From Roseimaritima ulvae (lineage in GTDB: Bacteria > Planctomycetota > Planctomycetia > Pirellulales > Pirellulaceae): 64,000 nt of DNA. Under the pieces are notes generated by a model. That model was not told the origin of the DNA. It saw nothing but the letters and a program-made list of their open reading frames with translations, and did no database searches. The DNA lies in contig NZ_CP042914.1 in assembly GCF_008065135.1 (NCBI RefSeq), positions 2,046,001 through 2,110,000 on the forward strand. Direction: 5' to 3'. The translations under genes were made by a program, and so were the position numbers. This document shows, piece after piece, positions 43,946-53,271 of the stretch. Position 1 is the stretch's first letter, and each line of letters begins with the position of its first letter.

Positions 43946-45637
43946 TCAAGACAACGAAGAAACTGGAATGGTTAACTCAAAACAGGCGCCCTCGCGCTGC
44001 GGCAACAGACGCAACTCTCCGCCGTGTCGCCGGGCGGCCGTGCGGGCGATCGAGAGGCCGATTCCGGTTCCTGACGGGGCGCTGACGGAATCATCCAAAC
44101 GTGCAAAGGGTTTGAACACATGCTGATGTTGCCGCGATGGGATACCGGGGCCCTGGTCGTGGACCACGATCCGTAGCGAGCCGTCGCGGAACTCCGAACG
44201 AACCTCCACCGACTCGCCCTGGCTGGCGTACTTTTCCACGTTGCTCAGCAGGTTCACCAGAATCAATTCGATGATGTCCACATCCAGCGGGACGGTCCGG
44301 TTGGCCGCGGCCGAGTGTTGGATGCTCAGCTCGGCGGCGGCAAAACTGGGACGAAACTGCTCGATTGCCTGGTCGATCACTTCGTCCGGACAGACGGGCT
44401 GCAAACGCAGGGGCCGCCGCCGGCCGGGTTCGCTGACCCATTCCAGCACGCCGGAAACGAGTCGGGTCAGGCGTTGGCTTTCGCCTTCGATCACCTGCAG
44501 ACGATTCTGTAACGCGTCCCGCTGGACGCTAGCCGGCAGCTGCGAGATATCGGCTTCGGCCAGTTCCGCATACAGCCGAATGTTGGTTAACGGGGTTCGC
44601 AATTCGTGCGAGACCTGGCCGGCAAAACTGACGCGTTGTCTCGCCGCGCGCATTTGACGTGAGACCCCCGTGGCAATGTAACCGCCGAGGGTCAACAGCA
44701 GCACGCCGACGCCCAACAGCGAAGCGATCCAGCCCCACTGGAAAGGGCCGGTCGCCAGAGTGGTCAGGTCGCTGTAGTAACGCAGACGCCAAGCCGAGAG
44801 GGGATCGGAAACCGGGATCTCGGCCGCCAGCGGCGTGCGTTCGTCGGTGCCCAAACCCCAGCGGTAGACGACCCGTTCGGATGAATCCACCAGCACGGTA
44901 TAACCCGCCGCGTCGCGATCGTCCTCGCTCGATAGCGGGTCCTGCGTATCGGGCAACACGCTGATCAGGTCGGCCAACCAGCGTCCTCGTTCCAGCAGAA
45001 AGCCGATCGTCGAACCGTCGCTCTGCGGCAACCACAGGATCAACTGCAAACCCTGGTCGAAGTACCACACCTGCCAATAGGCGTCGGCTGTCGACGCGGA
45101 CTTTCCGCCGCCGCGAGCTTGCCCCACGGCAGAGGTCTTCGCCGGGGCCGAGGATTTTTGAGGGACAACGGCTTGGGCGAGGGCGGCCGGCGGCGAGTCG
45201 GATGGGGGACTGACCGCGGACGCGTTTTCTTCGCTGTTTGGCGAGCGGCGGTCGAGCACCAGCCGTTTTAAGCCGGCGTACAGGGCGACTGATTCGGATT
45301 GATCGGACAGCGGCTGGGAGGGATAGACCAACACGTTTTGACGGCTCAGCCACAGCCCACGACGAACCGCCGGCTGCTGTTGCTCCACGTGGCCCACCAG
45401 ATCGACCCCGCTGCGTTCGGATGACTCGGCCAGCGTTTGTAGAATTTGCCGCTGCGTTTGCTGCAGTCTGGCGGAGATCCGTTGGTCCATTTCCTGCAGA
45501 CGCGATTCCAGGATGACCGTCAATCGCTGCCGCGTCTCGATGCGTTGGTTACGCATCGTCAACGACATCAGCCAGCCCAGCAGCACCAAGGGCGCGACGA
45601 CCAGAACAATCAGAGCGATGGCGAAGGAGCGTGGCAT
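43946..45637 (-). CDS. Membrane sensor histidine kinase
   Basis: The 563-residue protein has a membrane helix near 5-27, a large periplasmic sensor of about 275 residues with a low-complexity Ser/Ala/Pro insert around 145-185, and a second membrane helix near 303-323. The kinase core contains the H-box SHELRTPLTNIRL with His344, N-box NLLSNVEKYA, G1 DQGPGIP and G2 GTGIGLSIA, so it should be active. There is no clear HAMP domain between helix and H-box. The ligand is unknown. It is transcribed ahead of the response regulator, the reverse of the commonest order. Confidence 0.94.
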   Translation of the reverse strand: MPRSFAIALIVLVVAPLVLLGWLMSLTMRNQRIETRQRLTVILESRLQEMDQRISARLQQTQRQILQTLAESSERSGVDLVGHVEQQQPAVRRGLWLSRQNVLVYPSQPLSDQSESVALYAGLKRLVLDRRSPNSEENASAVSPPSDSPPAALAQAVVPQKSSAPAKTSAVGQARGGGKSASTADAYWQVWYFDQGLQLILWLPQSDGSTIGFLLERGRWLADLISVLPDTQDPLSSEDDRDAAGYTVLVDSSERVVYRWGLGTDERTPLAAEIPVSDPLSAWRLRYYSDLTTLATGPFQWGWIASLLGVGVLLLTLGGYIATGVSRQMRAARQRVSFAGQVSHELRTPLTNIRLYAELAEADISQLPASVQRDALQNRLQVIEGESQRLTRLVSGVLEWVSEPGRRRPLRLQPVCPDEVIDQAIEQFRPSFAAAELSIQHSAAANRTVPLDVDIIELILVNLLSNVEKYASQGESVEVRSEFRDGSLRIVVHDQGPGIPSRQHQHVFKPFARLDDSVSAPSGTGIGLSIARTAARRHGGELRLLPQREGACFELTIPVSSLS

Positions 45638-45666
45638 AAGGCGGTCATCATAGCAGCCGTTTCAAA

Positions 45667-45827
45667 CTCTGTCTGAAACCCCAAGAATTCAGGTCGCGAA
45701 GCGATTCTTCACTGTCCCCCCTCCCCCAAAATCGTTCGCGCATGATGTCTTCCATCAGGTCCCAGCCCTGACCGCGAATATTTTGGGGGAGGGGGATAGG
45801 GGGAGGGGCAAACGGTTTCAGACAGAG
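45667..45827. mobile_element. 161-bp MITE-like element with terminal inverted repeats
   Basis: The ends CTCTGTCTGAAACC (45667-45680) and GGTTTCAGACAGAG (45814-45827) are perfect 14-bp inverted repeats. Inside, CCCCCTCCCCCAAAAT and ATTTTGGGGGAGGGGG form a second perfect 16-bp pair. No coding capacity is seen and no clear target duplication was found. The right end abuts the VWA gene stop. Nonautonomous element is my inference; a large intergenic hairpin repeat is the alternative. Confidence 0.55.
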
Positions 45828-45828
45828 G

Positions 45829-47208
45829 TTAGCGATTGGGAGCTGAATAGGTTTGTTGTTGCTCAACGGCGTTCTGGTATTCTCGCATCACTTTGCGCGA
45901 GCGTGACCAGTTGCGATCGTCTTCGATGTTGAGGGCTTGCAGGGTATTGGCGTCGGAGTTGCGTACCAACTCGGGCACCACGACCAACACGTTATTATCC
46001 TTGCATTTGACCGCCAGGACTCGCAATTCCTTTGCGTTATCTTCCAGTAGCTGTTTGGCCTGCTGGACCTGGCCAGCATCCCGCATGGCGGTCGCCTCGC
46101 GATTGCGTTCGGTGATGATTTGCACGCTGCAGAAGGCTTTGGTTTCCCAGTCCGTGGCGCGGCTGACCTCGTCGGGCGAAGTACTGAAGTGCACGCTGAC
46201 CCGATCGTGCAACTTGGCGGCGCGGTCGCGGATCAGATCATTAAAAGCCACCGTCACGTCGGCCAGCGGCAAGGGGCGTTTGGCGGCCTTGGCATCCACT
46301 TCCACCTCGACGATGAAGTAACGTTGTTGGCCGGCGTACAGTTGAGCCAGGGGAATCTGCACACGACGACCTTCGATCCGCGCGTGGGTGTTCAGTACTC
46401 GCACCGGACGCACGCCGGCGCCCAAATCGACGCGGATCTCCACGGAGTTGGCGATCACACTCATCAAGTCATCAAATTCTCGATTGAAAACTTCCACCAG
46501 ATAATCGGCGTCTTCGACAAACACATGGTTGCCCGAAGCGGCCGAGGCCAGTTGACTCATCAGGTCTTCGTTATAGCTGGCGCCCAGCCCCAAGGTGCTG
46601 ACGCTGATCCCCTCTTTGATCAACGAGCGTCCCAGGCTTTCCAGGTCGCCGGGTGATGAGGGGCCCACGTTGGCGTGGCCATCGGATAACAGAATCACCC
46701 GGTTGACACTATCGTCGCGAAGAAATTTACGCACCTCGGCAGCCCCGCGGCTGACACCGGCGAACAACGCCGTGCCGCCGCCGGCCCGAATGCTTTGAAT
46801 TTTTTGGATAATGGTTGCACGGTCGGTGGCCTTGGTGCTGGGCACCAGCACTTCCACGCCGGCGTTGTACAGCACGACCGAAACGATGTCCTGGTCGTTC
46901 AGTCGTTGCACCGCCGCGATCGCCGCCTGCTTGGCCTGTTCGATTTTGTGCCCCTGCATCGAGCCACTGCGATCGATCACGAGCGTGACATTCACCGGGG
47001 CTCGGAGGCGCTGCTCGGTGGGCTGGATCCCATCCAGAGCGATGCGGACGTGATTAATAGCCTGCGTTTCCGCCAGCATCGTGGGGTTGGCGACCCCAAC
47101 TTTCAGCTGAACCGCCGGGGCATCGGCGGCCAGGGTGGCCGATGTGCCGGCACTGCTCAGCACGACTGACAGGATGGTGGCGATTGCCAAGGGGGCGTTT
47201 GCGTTCAA
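45829..47208 (-). CDS. Secreted von Willebrand factor A domain protein
   Basis: The 459-residue precursor has a signal peptide (1-28, ...TSATLAAD). A VWA domain starts near 74 with an intact MIDAS motif (DRSGSM: Asp79, Ser81, Ser83), followed by GGGTALFAG and LLSDGHANVG. The layout with a beta-sandwich after the VWA domain and a helical C-terminus resembles YfbK/inter-alpha-trypsin-like secreted VWA proteins. It should bind a protein ligand through a metal ion outside the cytoplasm. It is divergent from the kinase/FtsK-type operon across 204 bp, and a part in that system is possible but unproven. Confidence 0.9.
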   Translation of the reverse strand: MNANAPLAIATILSVVLSSAGTSATLAADAPAVQLKVGVANPTMLAETQAINHVRIALDGIQPTEQRLRAPVNVTLVIDRSGSMQGHKIEQAKQAAIAAVQRLNDQDIVSVVLYNAGVEVLVPSTKATDRATIIQKIQSIRAGGGTALFAGVSRGAAEVRKFLRDDSVNRVILLSDGHANVGPSSPGDLESLGRSLIKEGISVSTLGLGASYNEDLMSQLASAASGNHVFVEDADYLVEVFNREFDDLMSVIANSVEIRVDLGAGVRPVRVLNTHARIEGRRVQIPLAQLYAGQQRYFIVEVEVDAKAAKRPLPLADVTVAFNDLIRDRAAKLHDRVSVHFSTSPDEVSRATDWETKAFCSVQIITERNREATAMRDAGQVQQAKQLLEDNAKELRVLAVKCKDNNVLVVVPELVRNSDANTLQALNIEDDRNWSRSRKVMREYQNAVEQQQTYSAPNR

Positions 47209-47324
47209 GGTTTGGGGCTTTCAATGTGCGGGATCCTACGAACCGACTAATCCCTTTCATCAGAGCAAAACCGCTGAAATCAATGGTGGGAATGAGGTCA
47301 AAACAATGCAAAAATAATGTAAAT

Positions 47325-47354
47325 TTGACCCGCGCCAGGGTTTTGAACCACAAT
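47325..47354 (+). promoter_or_regulatory. Candidate sigma-70-type promoter of the ESX-like operon
   Basis: TTGACC (47325-47330) and CACAAT (47349-47354) are separated by 18 bp and lie 58 bp before the first gene's start. The -35 matches 5 of 6 consensus bases and the -10 matches 4 of 6. It is in the AT-rich centre of the divergent region. Confidence 0.3.
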
Positions 47355-47412
47355 AGGATACTGTCCGGCATGCTTGATGCCTTCCCTTTTCGCAGCCTCC
47401 GGCGGGATCCGT

Positions 47413-48306
47413 ATGACGTCCGACGCCCACCGCAAACCGACCACCCCAAAATTGGGGCCGCTGGAAGGCGGTCCTTGGCGGCCGGTTCAGCCCGACGAAC
47501 TGTTGCGTCGCGACCCGCCCAGTGAGCCCGCCGAAGCGGCACCGCCTGCCGTCAATCTGCAGCGGCAGCAAGAACTGGAACGCTACCTGCAACCGCGGCC
47601 GGCCGATGTGGACGCGTATCGGGAACTAGCGGAAATCTACCGCCAGCTGGACCGGCCGCTCGATGCGCGACGGACGTTGCAGAAGGGATTGGAAATCCAT
47701 CCCGACGAACCGAAGTTGCTGTGGCAGTTTGAGGAAGCCTGTCTGGCGCAGTCTCTGCACCAACTCCGCGAAGTCACCGCGTTGACCAAACGTCTGGGCA
47801 CGCCGGAAGCTCAACGCGAACTGGATCGCTCGCGAACCGATTGGGCTTGCCGCCGCGTGGACGTCTGCCGGGCCAGGCTGAAACGCGATCCGCAGAACAT
47901 GCAATTGCGCGTCGTCCTGGCCGAAGCCTTGCGCGACATGGGGTTGTTTGAAGCGGCCATCGAAGCGGCCGAAGTCGTCGCCGGACACGATGCCTTGGCC
48001 CCCACCGCTTTCCTGATCCGTGGGCAATGCTACCAAGCCTTAGGAGAATCGATGAAGGCCTTGCCTTTGTTCCGTGCCGCGGCTCTCCGTCGCGCCACGC
48101 CAGCACCGCCACGGCTGCGGATCGTGGCGCTGCGAGCCGCAATGGAACTGGCCGAGCAACAGGGTTTGATGCTGTCGCTACAACGGTACGAGCGTTTTCT
48201 AAAAATTGCCGAAGCCGAACTGCAAACCGCCGCCTCCACAGCCCCGTCCTCTTCCGCCCCGAATGTTGAATCGTCCGAGCTGTCTTCGGAAGGAAGCCAA
48301 GCATGA
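47413..48306 (+). CDS. TPR-repeat protein, first gene of the ESX-like operon
   Basis: From ATG 47413 the protein has 297 residues; an ATG at 47377 would add 12. An N-terminal Pro-rich segment (KPTTPKLGPLEGGPWRPV) precedes helices with TPR-like spacing: YRELAEIYRQLDRPLDARRT, VVLAEALRDMGLFEAAIEAA and FLIRGQCYQALGESMKALPL. No signal peptide or membrane helix is present, so it is probably a cytoplasmic scaffold or chaperone. Its last codons overlap the WXG100-like gene by 4 bp (ATGA), indicating translational coupling. The family has no established function that I recognise. Confidence 0.8.
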   Translation: MTSDAHRKPTTPKLGPLEGGPWRPVQPDELLRRDPPSEPAEAAPPAVNLQRQQELERYLQPRPADVDAYRELAEIYRQLDRPLDARRTLQKGLEIHPDEPKLLWQFEEACLAQSLHQLREVTALTKRLGTPEAQRELDRSRTDWACRRVDVCRARLKRDPQNMQLRVVLAEALRDMGLFEAAIEAAEVVAGHDALAPTAFLIRGQCYQALGESMKALPLFRAAALRRATPAPPRLRIVALRAAMELAEQQGLMLSLQRYERFLKIAEAELQTAASTAPSSSAPNVESSELSSEGSQA

Positions 48307-48572
48307 ATCAAGCCATCGCCGATCCCGAAGAGCTGCGGCGTTTTGCCGGACATCTGCGAGCCTATGCCGAAGAGATGAAGCAGCGGAACACGGCGTTGGC
48401 TAGTCACATGAATGAACTGGAGCAGACCTGGCGCGACGACCAGCAACGCAAGTTCGCCGCCGAGTTTGAGCAACAGATGCGGCAACTCTCGCGGCTGCTG
48501 TCGGCCACCGAACAACACGTGCCCTACTTGCTTCGTAAGGCCGATCAGATCGAAACCTATTTACGTGGTTGA
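48303..48572 (+). CDS. WXG100-like small helical protein (ESX substrate candidate A)
   Basis: The 89-residue protein has two predicted helices joined at a central turn QTWRDDQQRKF, where Trp43, Asp45 and Phe51 sit where WXG100 (ESAT-6-like) proteins have W-x-G and an aromatic. Length and lack of a signal peptide fit the family. It overlaps the upstream TPR gene by 4 bp and is 6 bp from the next. An EccC-like ATPase is encoded four genes into the operon, supporting a type VII-like role. The WRD in place of WxG is a deviation, so this is a family-level inference. Confidence 0.7.
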   Translation: MNQAIADPEELRRFAGHLRAYAEEMKQRNTALASHMNELEQTWRDDQQRKFAAEFEQQMRQLSRLLSATEQHVPYLLRKADQIETYLRG

Positions 48573-48578
48573 TATTTA

Positions 48579-49070
48579 ATGCAGAGTGATGTCCGCGATG
48601 TCGATGTGCTGCTGGATTTGTTAAACGGGTTGGCCCGCTTGGGCGAAGGCTTCGAAGCCGCCGTGGAAGAAATTCGAGCCATCCTGTCTCGCGTGGATGA
48701 ATGGATCCGCGTGGACCGTCCGGCGTATTGGCAGCAGCAATTGCGATTGTCCGAGCAAGCCTTGAATTCGGCCTTGGACTACCTGCAGCAGAAGCGAAGT
48801 ACCACGCGGCCGGGCGATCGACCGCCAGCCAGCGAGGCGCAAAAACGCGTTGCGGTGGCGAAGCAAAGAGTCAAACTGTGCCAGGAAAAACATCAGGCCT
48901 GTCGGCGGCATCTGCTGCGTTTGGAGGGCGTGATCAATGCGATGGCGGGTCCGTTGACCGAAATCGACGAAGCCGCCGGCAATGACTTGCCACGCGCCAT
49001 GGCCGAGTTAAAGCAACTGATCAAAATCCTGGACGCCTACGGCGGCCCCCGACCGGATGCTTCCTCATGA
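48579..49070 (+). CDS. Helical protein of unknown function in the ESX-like operon
   Basis: The 163-residue protein is mostly alpha-helical with likely coiled coils (VEEIRAILSRVDEWI; RVAVAKQRVKLCQEKHQACRR). It contains a YWQQQLRLSEQAL segment and a basic Pro/Arg-rich linker at about 74-86. There is no signal peptide or membrane helix. It overlaps the next gene by 4 bp. It could be a chaperone or an additional helical substrate. No family is recognised. Confidence 0.75.
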   Translation: MQSDVRDVDVLLDLLNGLARLGEGFEAAVEEIRAILSRVDEWIRVDRPAYWQQQLRLSEQALNSALDYLQQKRSTTRPGDRPPASEAQKRVAVAKQRVKLCQEKHQACRRHLLRLEGVINAMAGPLTEIDEAAGNDLPRAMAELKQLIKILDAYGGPRPDASS

Positions 49071-49318
49071 AACAATCGTTGGGAAAACTGACCGATTGCG
49101 AAAATCGTTTCCGCCGCAGTTGGCATGACTTTACGCGGTTATGGAAGTCCGTCAAAGAACAGTGGCGTGACGCCCGTCGGCAACAGTTCGAAAAGGAACA
49201 TCTCAGCCGACTGCCCGCTTCGCTGAATCGGTTGTCCGCCGCCACCGTGGAATTGCGGCAGGCCATGCAAGATGCGGAACGAGAATTAAGTGATCAGCAC
49301 CAAGAGTACGGAACATGA
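49067..49318 (+). CDS. Second small WRD-motif helical protein (ESX substrate candidate B)
   Basis: The 83-residue helical protein has a central EQWRDARRQQFEKEHL in which Trp33, Asp35 and Phe41 repeat the WRDxxxxxF spacing of the 89-residue protein two genes upstream. The two could form a heterodimer as EsxA/EsxB do. It overlaps both neighbours by 4 bp (ATGA). It lacks a signal peptide. Homology to WXG100 proteins is inferred from size, helical pattern and motif only. Confidence 0.65.
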   Translation: MKQSLGKLTDCENRFRRSWHDFTRLWKSVKEQWRDARRQQFEKEHLSRLPASLNRLSAATVELRQAMQDAERELSDQHQEYGT

Positions 49319-52300
49319 CCAATACCCGACCGGCCCCCGTCGGTCTGCTTTCCCCGCGACGGCAGCAAACGCTGTTGCAGGCGATGCAGCACCGCTGTCA
49401 AAACGCGCAGCAGCAACGCGAGCAATTGCAAACGCGTTTGCAACAGGCCGGCAAACTCTTGGAACAACAACTGCAGTCGCAGCGACAACAAACCCTGGAC
49501 CGCTGCCGCGCCGACCGCCAGACCTTGTTACAAGCCTGGGACCAAGCCGACGAGCAGAAAGTTTCGCACTACGAAAACGAAACCTTGCGGCTGCGGCAGG
49601 AACTAAATCGCTTGGCCAGCAAGTTCCGGCAAGCTCGAAAAGAAGAACATGCGGTTGTGTTTCGCAAAGTCCAAGCCCGCTGCGCCGCGGTCCAGAAACA
49701 ATACGAAACGCGCAAAGATCAGCCGGCCGAACAACGCCAGAAAGAAGAAAGTCAGTTGGCCACCGCGCTGGCTGCGGTGCAAACAACCATGGAGGAGGTT
49801 CATGAAGTTTCCGCGCGGCGGTTAAATGGGTTGCCCGACGTAGCGCCCCAACCTAAGGAAGACTGGGAAGCATCGCAGGAAAGCGTGTCGGAAGCCATCG
49901 AAACGATCGAATTGGCTAATCGCCAGATCCGCGAAACCTTGCGCGAGTTGTACAGCGGAACGCCTTCTAAACTGGTCGATACGTTTTGGATCCTGCCGTC
50001 CTGGGCCGCCATCTTTGTTGTGGTGTGGTCGATCGGGGCGCTGTTTCTAGCTCAAGATAATCTGCTGATCGCCCTGTTGGCTGGGCTGGGCGTGGCCTTG
50101 GTGTTGTTTCTCAGCGTGCTGGGAATTTTACAGATTCCCCTTCGTCGCCAAACCCGTGCGATCTATCCCCGAGCGGAACATCTGCTGGCGATGGCGCATC
50201 GCGCCGTCCACCGCGGCAAGACCATCGCCGCGGCCAAAGCCAAAGATTTTTCCGCTGACCTGCTGAAGACTCGCGACTTTCATCTGCAAGCCGCCGAGCG
50301 TTGGAAACGAGAACATCTGGAATCGATCGACCAAACCATCGCCGCCAAAGAGCAGGCGATGCGGAAAGGTCTGGAACAGAAACTGGCTGAATTGGAGGAG
50401 ACGTTCAGCAAAGAAATCAGCGCCACGGACGCCCAGATGCACGATAAAGCCGAGGCGTTGGCCGAAGCGATCCGGACTACGCTGGCGAACGTGGATGCCT
50501 CCGCGGCCGCCCGCCGCCAAGAACAACAGCAACAAGACGCCATCGCCATCGCGGAACAGGAAGCCCGCTTTATGACCGCCATCGAGCGGGGGCTGAGACG
50601 CTTCGGGCAGGCCGACCAGCACGTCCACCAACGCTTCCCCGCTTGGCAGCGCGACCCGGAGTGTAGCTCTCATCCCACACTCGATTATCTGCCGGTGGGA
50701 GAGTTCGCCATTCGGCAAACGCTCACGCAGACACTTGGCGAACACGCGCAGAGTCTCGACGAACATCTGCAAACGGCGAACGAGGGGGCGCCGCCCAAGC
50801 AAACGCTACCCGACGCCCTGCCGCTGGTGCTGCATCGCCGCTTGCATGCGGGAATCGTCATTGATTGTCCCTCGCCGCTGATCGAAACCGCCGTCAGCTT
50901 GCTTCAAGGCATGCTGTGGCGAGCGTTGACCGGGGTCACACCCGGACGCTGCAAACTAACGTTGCTCGATCCTCTGGGACGCGGACAACATTTCGCCGGC
51001 TTGATCGCGTTGGCTGATTTCGACCCCGCTCTGGTGGGCCACCGCGTGTGGACATCGCCGGCACAGATTGAAGCCCGGCTGACGGAAATGACCCAGCACA
51101 ACGAAGACGTGCTGCAGTCCTGCCTCCGCGACCAGTACGCCACCATCGAAGACTACAACCGTGTCGCCGGTTCGCTGGCCGAACCCTACCGAGTGTTGGC
51201 CGCGGTGGGGCTGCCCGCCGGGGTCACGCAGGAGTCGGCCAGCCACCTTCGTGCGCTGGTCGATAGCGCACGGCGGTGTGGCAATTTTCTGCTGTTGGTG
51301 AACGATCCCAATCAGCCCTGGCCCGCCGAAATGCCCGACTTGAACGATCCCCGCTTGCTGCGGTTAAAGGTCCAGGATGATGGAAGCTTGGTAGCGTCGG
51401 ATGCGTTCTTCGAAGACCTGCTGTTGCAGCCGGTCACACCCCCGCCCGCGGCGATTCGCACCCAGTGGACCGAAGCGATCGGCACGGCCGCTCTGGCCGC
51501 CGCCCGGATCGAGATTCCCTTGGCACAGATCTTTCCAGAGTCGCTGGCCGGTCAAGCCGATTCGTCGAGCGGATTGTCGATCCCCATCGGCAGCCAGGGA
51601 GCGAACCGCGCGCTGTCCTTGGCTTTGGGCGAAGGCGTCCGTCAACATGTCCTGATCGCCGGGAAAACCGGTTCCGGTAAAAGTACGCTGCTGCACACCA
51701 TCATTACCGCCGGAGCGAAACTGTACACGCCCGATGAGCTGCAGTTCTATCTGTTGGATTTTAAGAAAGGCGTCGAGTTCCAGGTCTACGCCGAACATCC
51801 CTTGCCGCATGCCCGGGTGATTGGGATTGAAAGTGAACGCGAATTCGGACGCAGTGTGTTGCAGCGATTGGATGCCGAGCTGCAAACGCGTGGGGAAATG
51901 TTTCGCGAAGCGGGCGTCCAGGAAATCGGAGACTATCGTCGCCAAACCAATCACACTCTGCCCCGAATTCTGCTGGTGGTCGACGAATTCCAAGAGTTGT
52001 TTGTCCGCGATGATCGCATCGCCGGCGACTGTGCGATGGTTCTCGATCGGTTGGTCCGACAGGGGCGTTCGTTTGGGATTCATATCGTGTTGAGCAGTCA
52101 GTCGTTGGCCGGGGCGTACTCCCTGCCGCGAGCGACGTTGGGACAGATGGCCGTCCGCATCGCGTTGCAATCGAGCGAATCGGATGCGGCCTTGATCTTG
52201 GGCGACGACAACCCGGCGGCACGGTTGATCAACCGTCCCGGCGAAGCGATTTACAACGATGCCAGCGGATTGATCGAAGGCAATCAGCCCTTCCAAGTCG

Positions 52301-53256
52301 CTTGGTTGTCGGCCAGCGAACAACGCGAGATCTTGCAGCAGGTCGCCCAGCGGGATGCCGCGTCGGTGCAATCGTTGGATCCGCCGGTGGTGTTTGCGGG
52401 CAACCGCCCGGCGGTCTGGACGGCCGCGCTGGCCGAAGCGGCGCTGAAAGAAAAGCCGGAATCCGGCGATCTGATCCGTGGCCTGTTGGGGGAATCGGTG
52501 GAAATTGGTCCGCCCACGACCTTGACTTTACGGCCCGGTTCGGGACGCAACGTGCTGACTGTGGCGCCGCCGGAAACAACCCTACCGTTGGTCGCTTCGC
52601 TATTGTCGACACTGACCGTCGATGGTCAGCGACAACATGGCCAAGCTCCAGAGATCCGAGTCCTGGACGGAGCCCGCTCGGTTCAGGAAGGCCTCGTGCC
52701 GTTGGCGGATTGGCTGGCGGCGTCTGGCGTGGAAGTGCAGCCGGTCAAACCTCGCGACTGCGAAGCCGAGATCCTGCGGTTGAAAGAAACCGTCGATGCT
52801 CGGCTGGCGGCCGATGATGGCGAACAGGCTCCGCAGCGGCCGATCATTGTGGTCATCAGCCCCTTGGAACGGTTCCGCGAACTGCGGCAAACCGACAGCT
52901 ACAGTTTCTCCTTGGATGATTCCGGTGGCGGCGCCCCGGCGGCCCTGCAGGCTCTGCTGCGAGACGGCCCCCAAGTGTCGGTGCACACAATCCTGTGCTG
53001 CCAATCGGCCGAAACCCTGACCCGTTGGTTGCCGCGATCGGTGCACCACGATCTGGAATTGCGGCTGCTGGGACGGATGAGCGGCACCGATTCGGCCAAC
53101 CTGATCGACACGCCGGAAGCCTCGGATTTGACGGCTGCTACAATGTTAATGTACGACGACGCGGAAGGCCGCTTAACAAAATTCCGGATTTGTGATCAGC
53201 CGGCCGCCGCCGACGTCGCCGCCTGGATCCAACCGCGACACGATGAATCTGCTTGA
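49315..53256 (+). CDS. Membrane-anchored FtsK/SpoIIIE-type ATPase (EccC-like)
   Basis: The 1,313-residue protein starts with a long Gln-rich coiled coil (about 1-215), then two membrane helices at 225-275, then another coiled coil (about 300-420). An FtsK/SpoIIIE motor domain follows with Walker A GKTGSGKST (783-791) and Walker B ILLVVDEFQ with Asp890-Glu891, then LVRQGRSFGIHIVLSSQ, typical of translocases. The last 290 residues look like a second motor domain without a P-loop lysine (RPGSGRNVLTVAPP; PIIVVISPLE), reminiscent of the inactive second and third domains of EccC. It overlaps the preceding gene by 4 bp. The coiled-coil N-terminus is unlike EccC, and there is no gamma DNA-binding domain as in FtsK, so protein rather than DNA is the likely cargo. 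Confidence 0.88.
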   Translation: MTNTRPAPVGLLSPRRQQTLLQAMQHRCQNAQQQREQLQTRLQQAGKLLEQQLQSQRQQTLDRCRADRQTLLQAWDQADEQKVSHYENETLRLRQELNRLASKFRQARKEEHAVVFRKVQARCAAVQKQYETRKDQPAEQRQKEESQLATALAAVQTTMEEVHEVSARRLNGLPDVAPQPKEDWEASQESVSEAIETIELANRQIRETLRELYSGTPSKLVDTFWILPSWAAIFVVVWSIGALFLAQDNLLIALLAGLGVALVLFLSVLGILQIPLRRQTRAIYPRAEHLLAMAHRAVHRGKTIAAAKAKDFSADLLKTRDFHLQAAERWKREHLESIDQTIAAKEQAMRKGLEQKLAELEETFSKEISATDAQMHDKAEALAEAIRTTLANVDASAAARRQEQQQQDAIAIAEQEARFMTAIERGLRRFGQADQHVHQRFPAWQRDPECSSHPTLDYLPVGEFAIRQTLTQTLGEHAQSLDEHLQTANEGAPPKQTLPDALPLVLHRRLHAGIVIDCPSPLIETAVSLLQGMLWRALTGVTPGRCKLTLLDPLGRGQHFAGLIALADFDPALVGHRVWTSPAQIEARLTEMTQHNEDVLQSCLRDQYATIEDYNRVAGSLAEPYRVLAAVGLPAGVTQESASHLRALVDSARRCGNFLLLVNDPNQPWPAEMPDLNDPRLLRLKVQDDGSLVASDAFFEDLLLQPVTPPPAAIRTQWTEAIGTAALAAARIEIPLAQIFPESLAGQADSSSGLSIPIGSQGANRALSLALGEGVRQHVLIAGKTGSGKSTLLHTIITAGAKLYTPDELQFYLLDFKKGVEFQVYAEHPLPHARVIGIESEREFGRSVLQRLDAELQTRGEMFREAGVQEIGDYRRQTNHTLPRILLVVDEFQELFVRDDRIAGDCAMVLDRLVRQGRSFGIHIVLSSQSLAGAYSLPRATLGQMAVRIALQSSESDAALILGDDNPAARLINRPGEAIYNDASGLIEGNQPFQVAWLSASEQREILQQVAQRDAASVQSLDPPVVFAGNRPAVWTAALAEAALKEKPESGDLIRGLLGESVEIGPPTTLTLRPGSGRNVLTVAPPETTLPLVASLLSTLTVDGQRQHGQAPEIRVLDGARSVQEGLVPLADWLAASGVEVQPVKPRDCEAEILRLKETVDARLAADDGEQAPQRPIIVVISPLERFRELRQTDSYSFSLDDSGGGAPAALQALLRDGPQVSVHTILCCQSAETLTRWLPRSVHHDLELRLLGRMSGTDSANLIDTPEASDLTAATMLMYDDAEGRLTKFRICDQPAAADVAAWIQPRHDESA

Positions 53257-53271
53257 TGGTGAATCTGCTAG

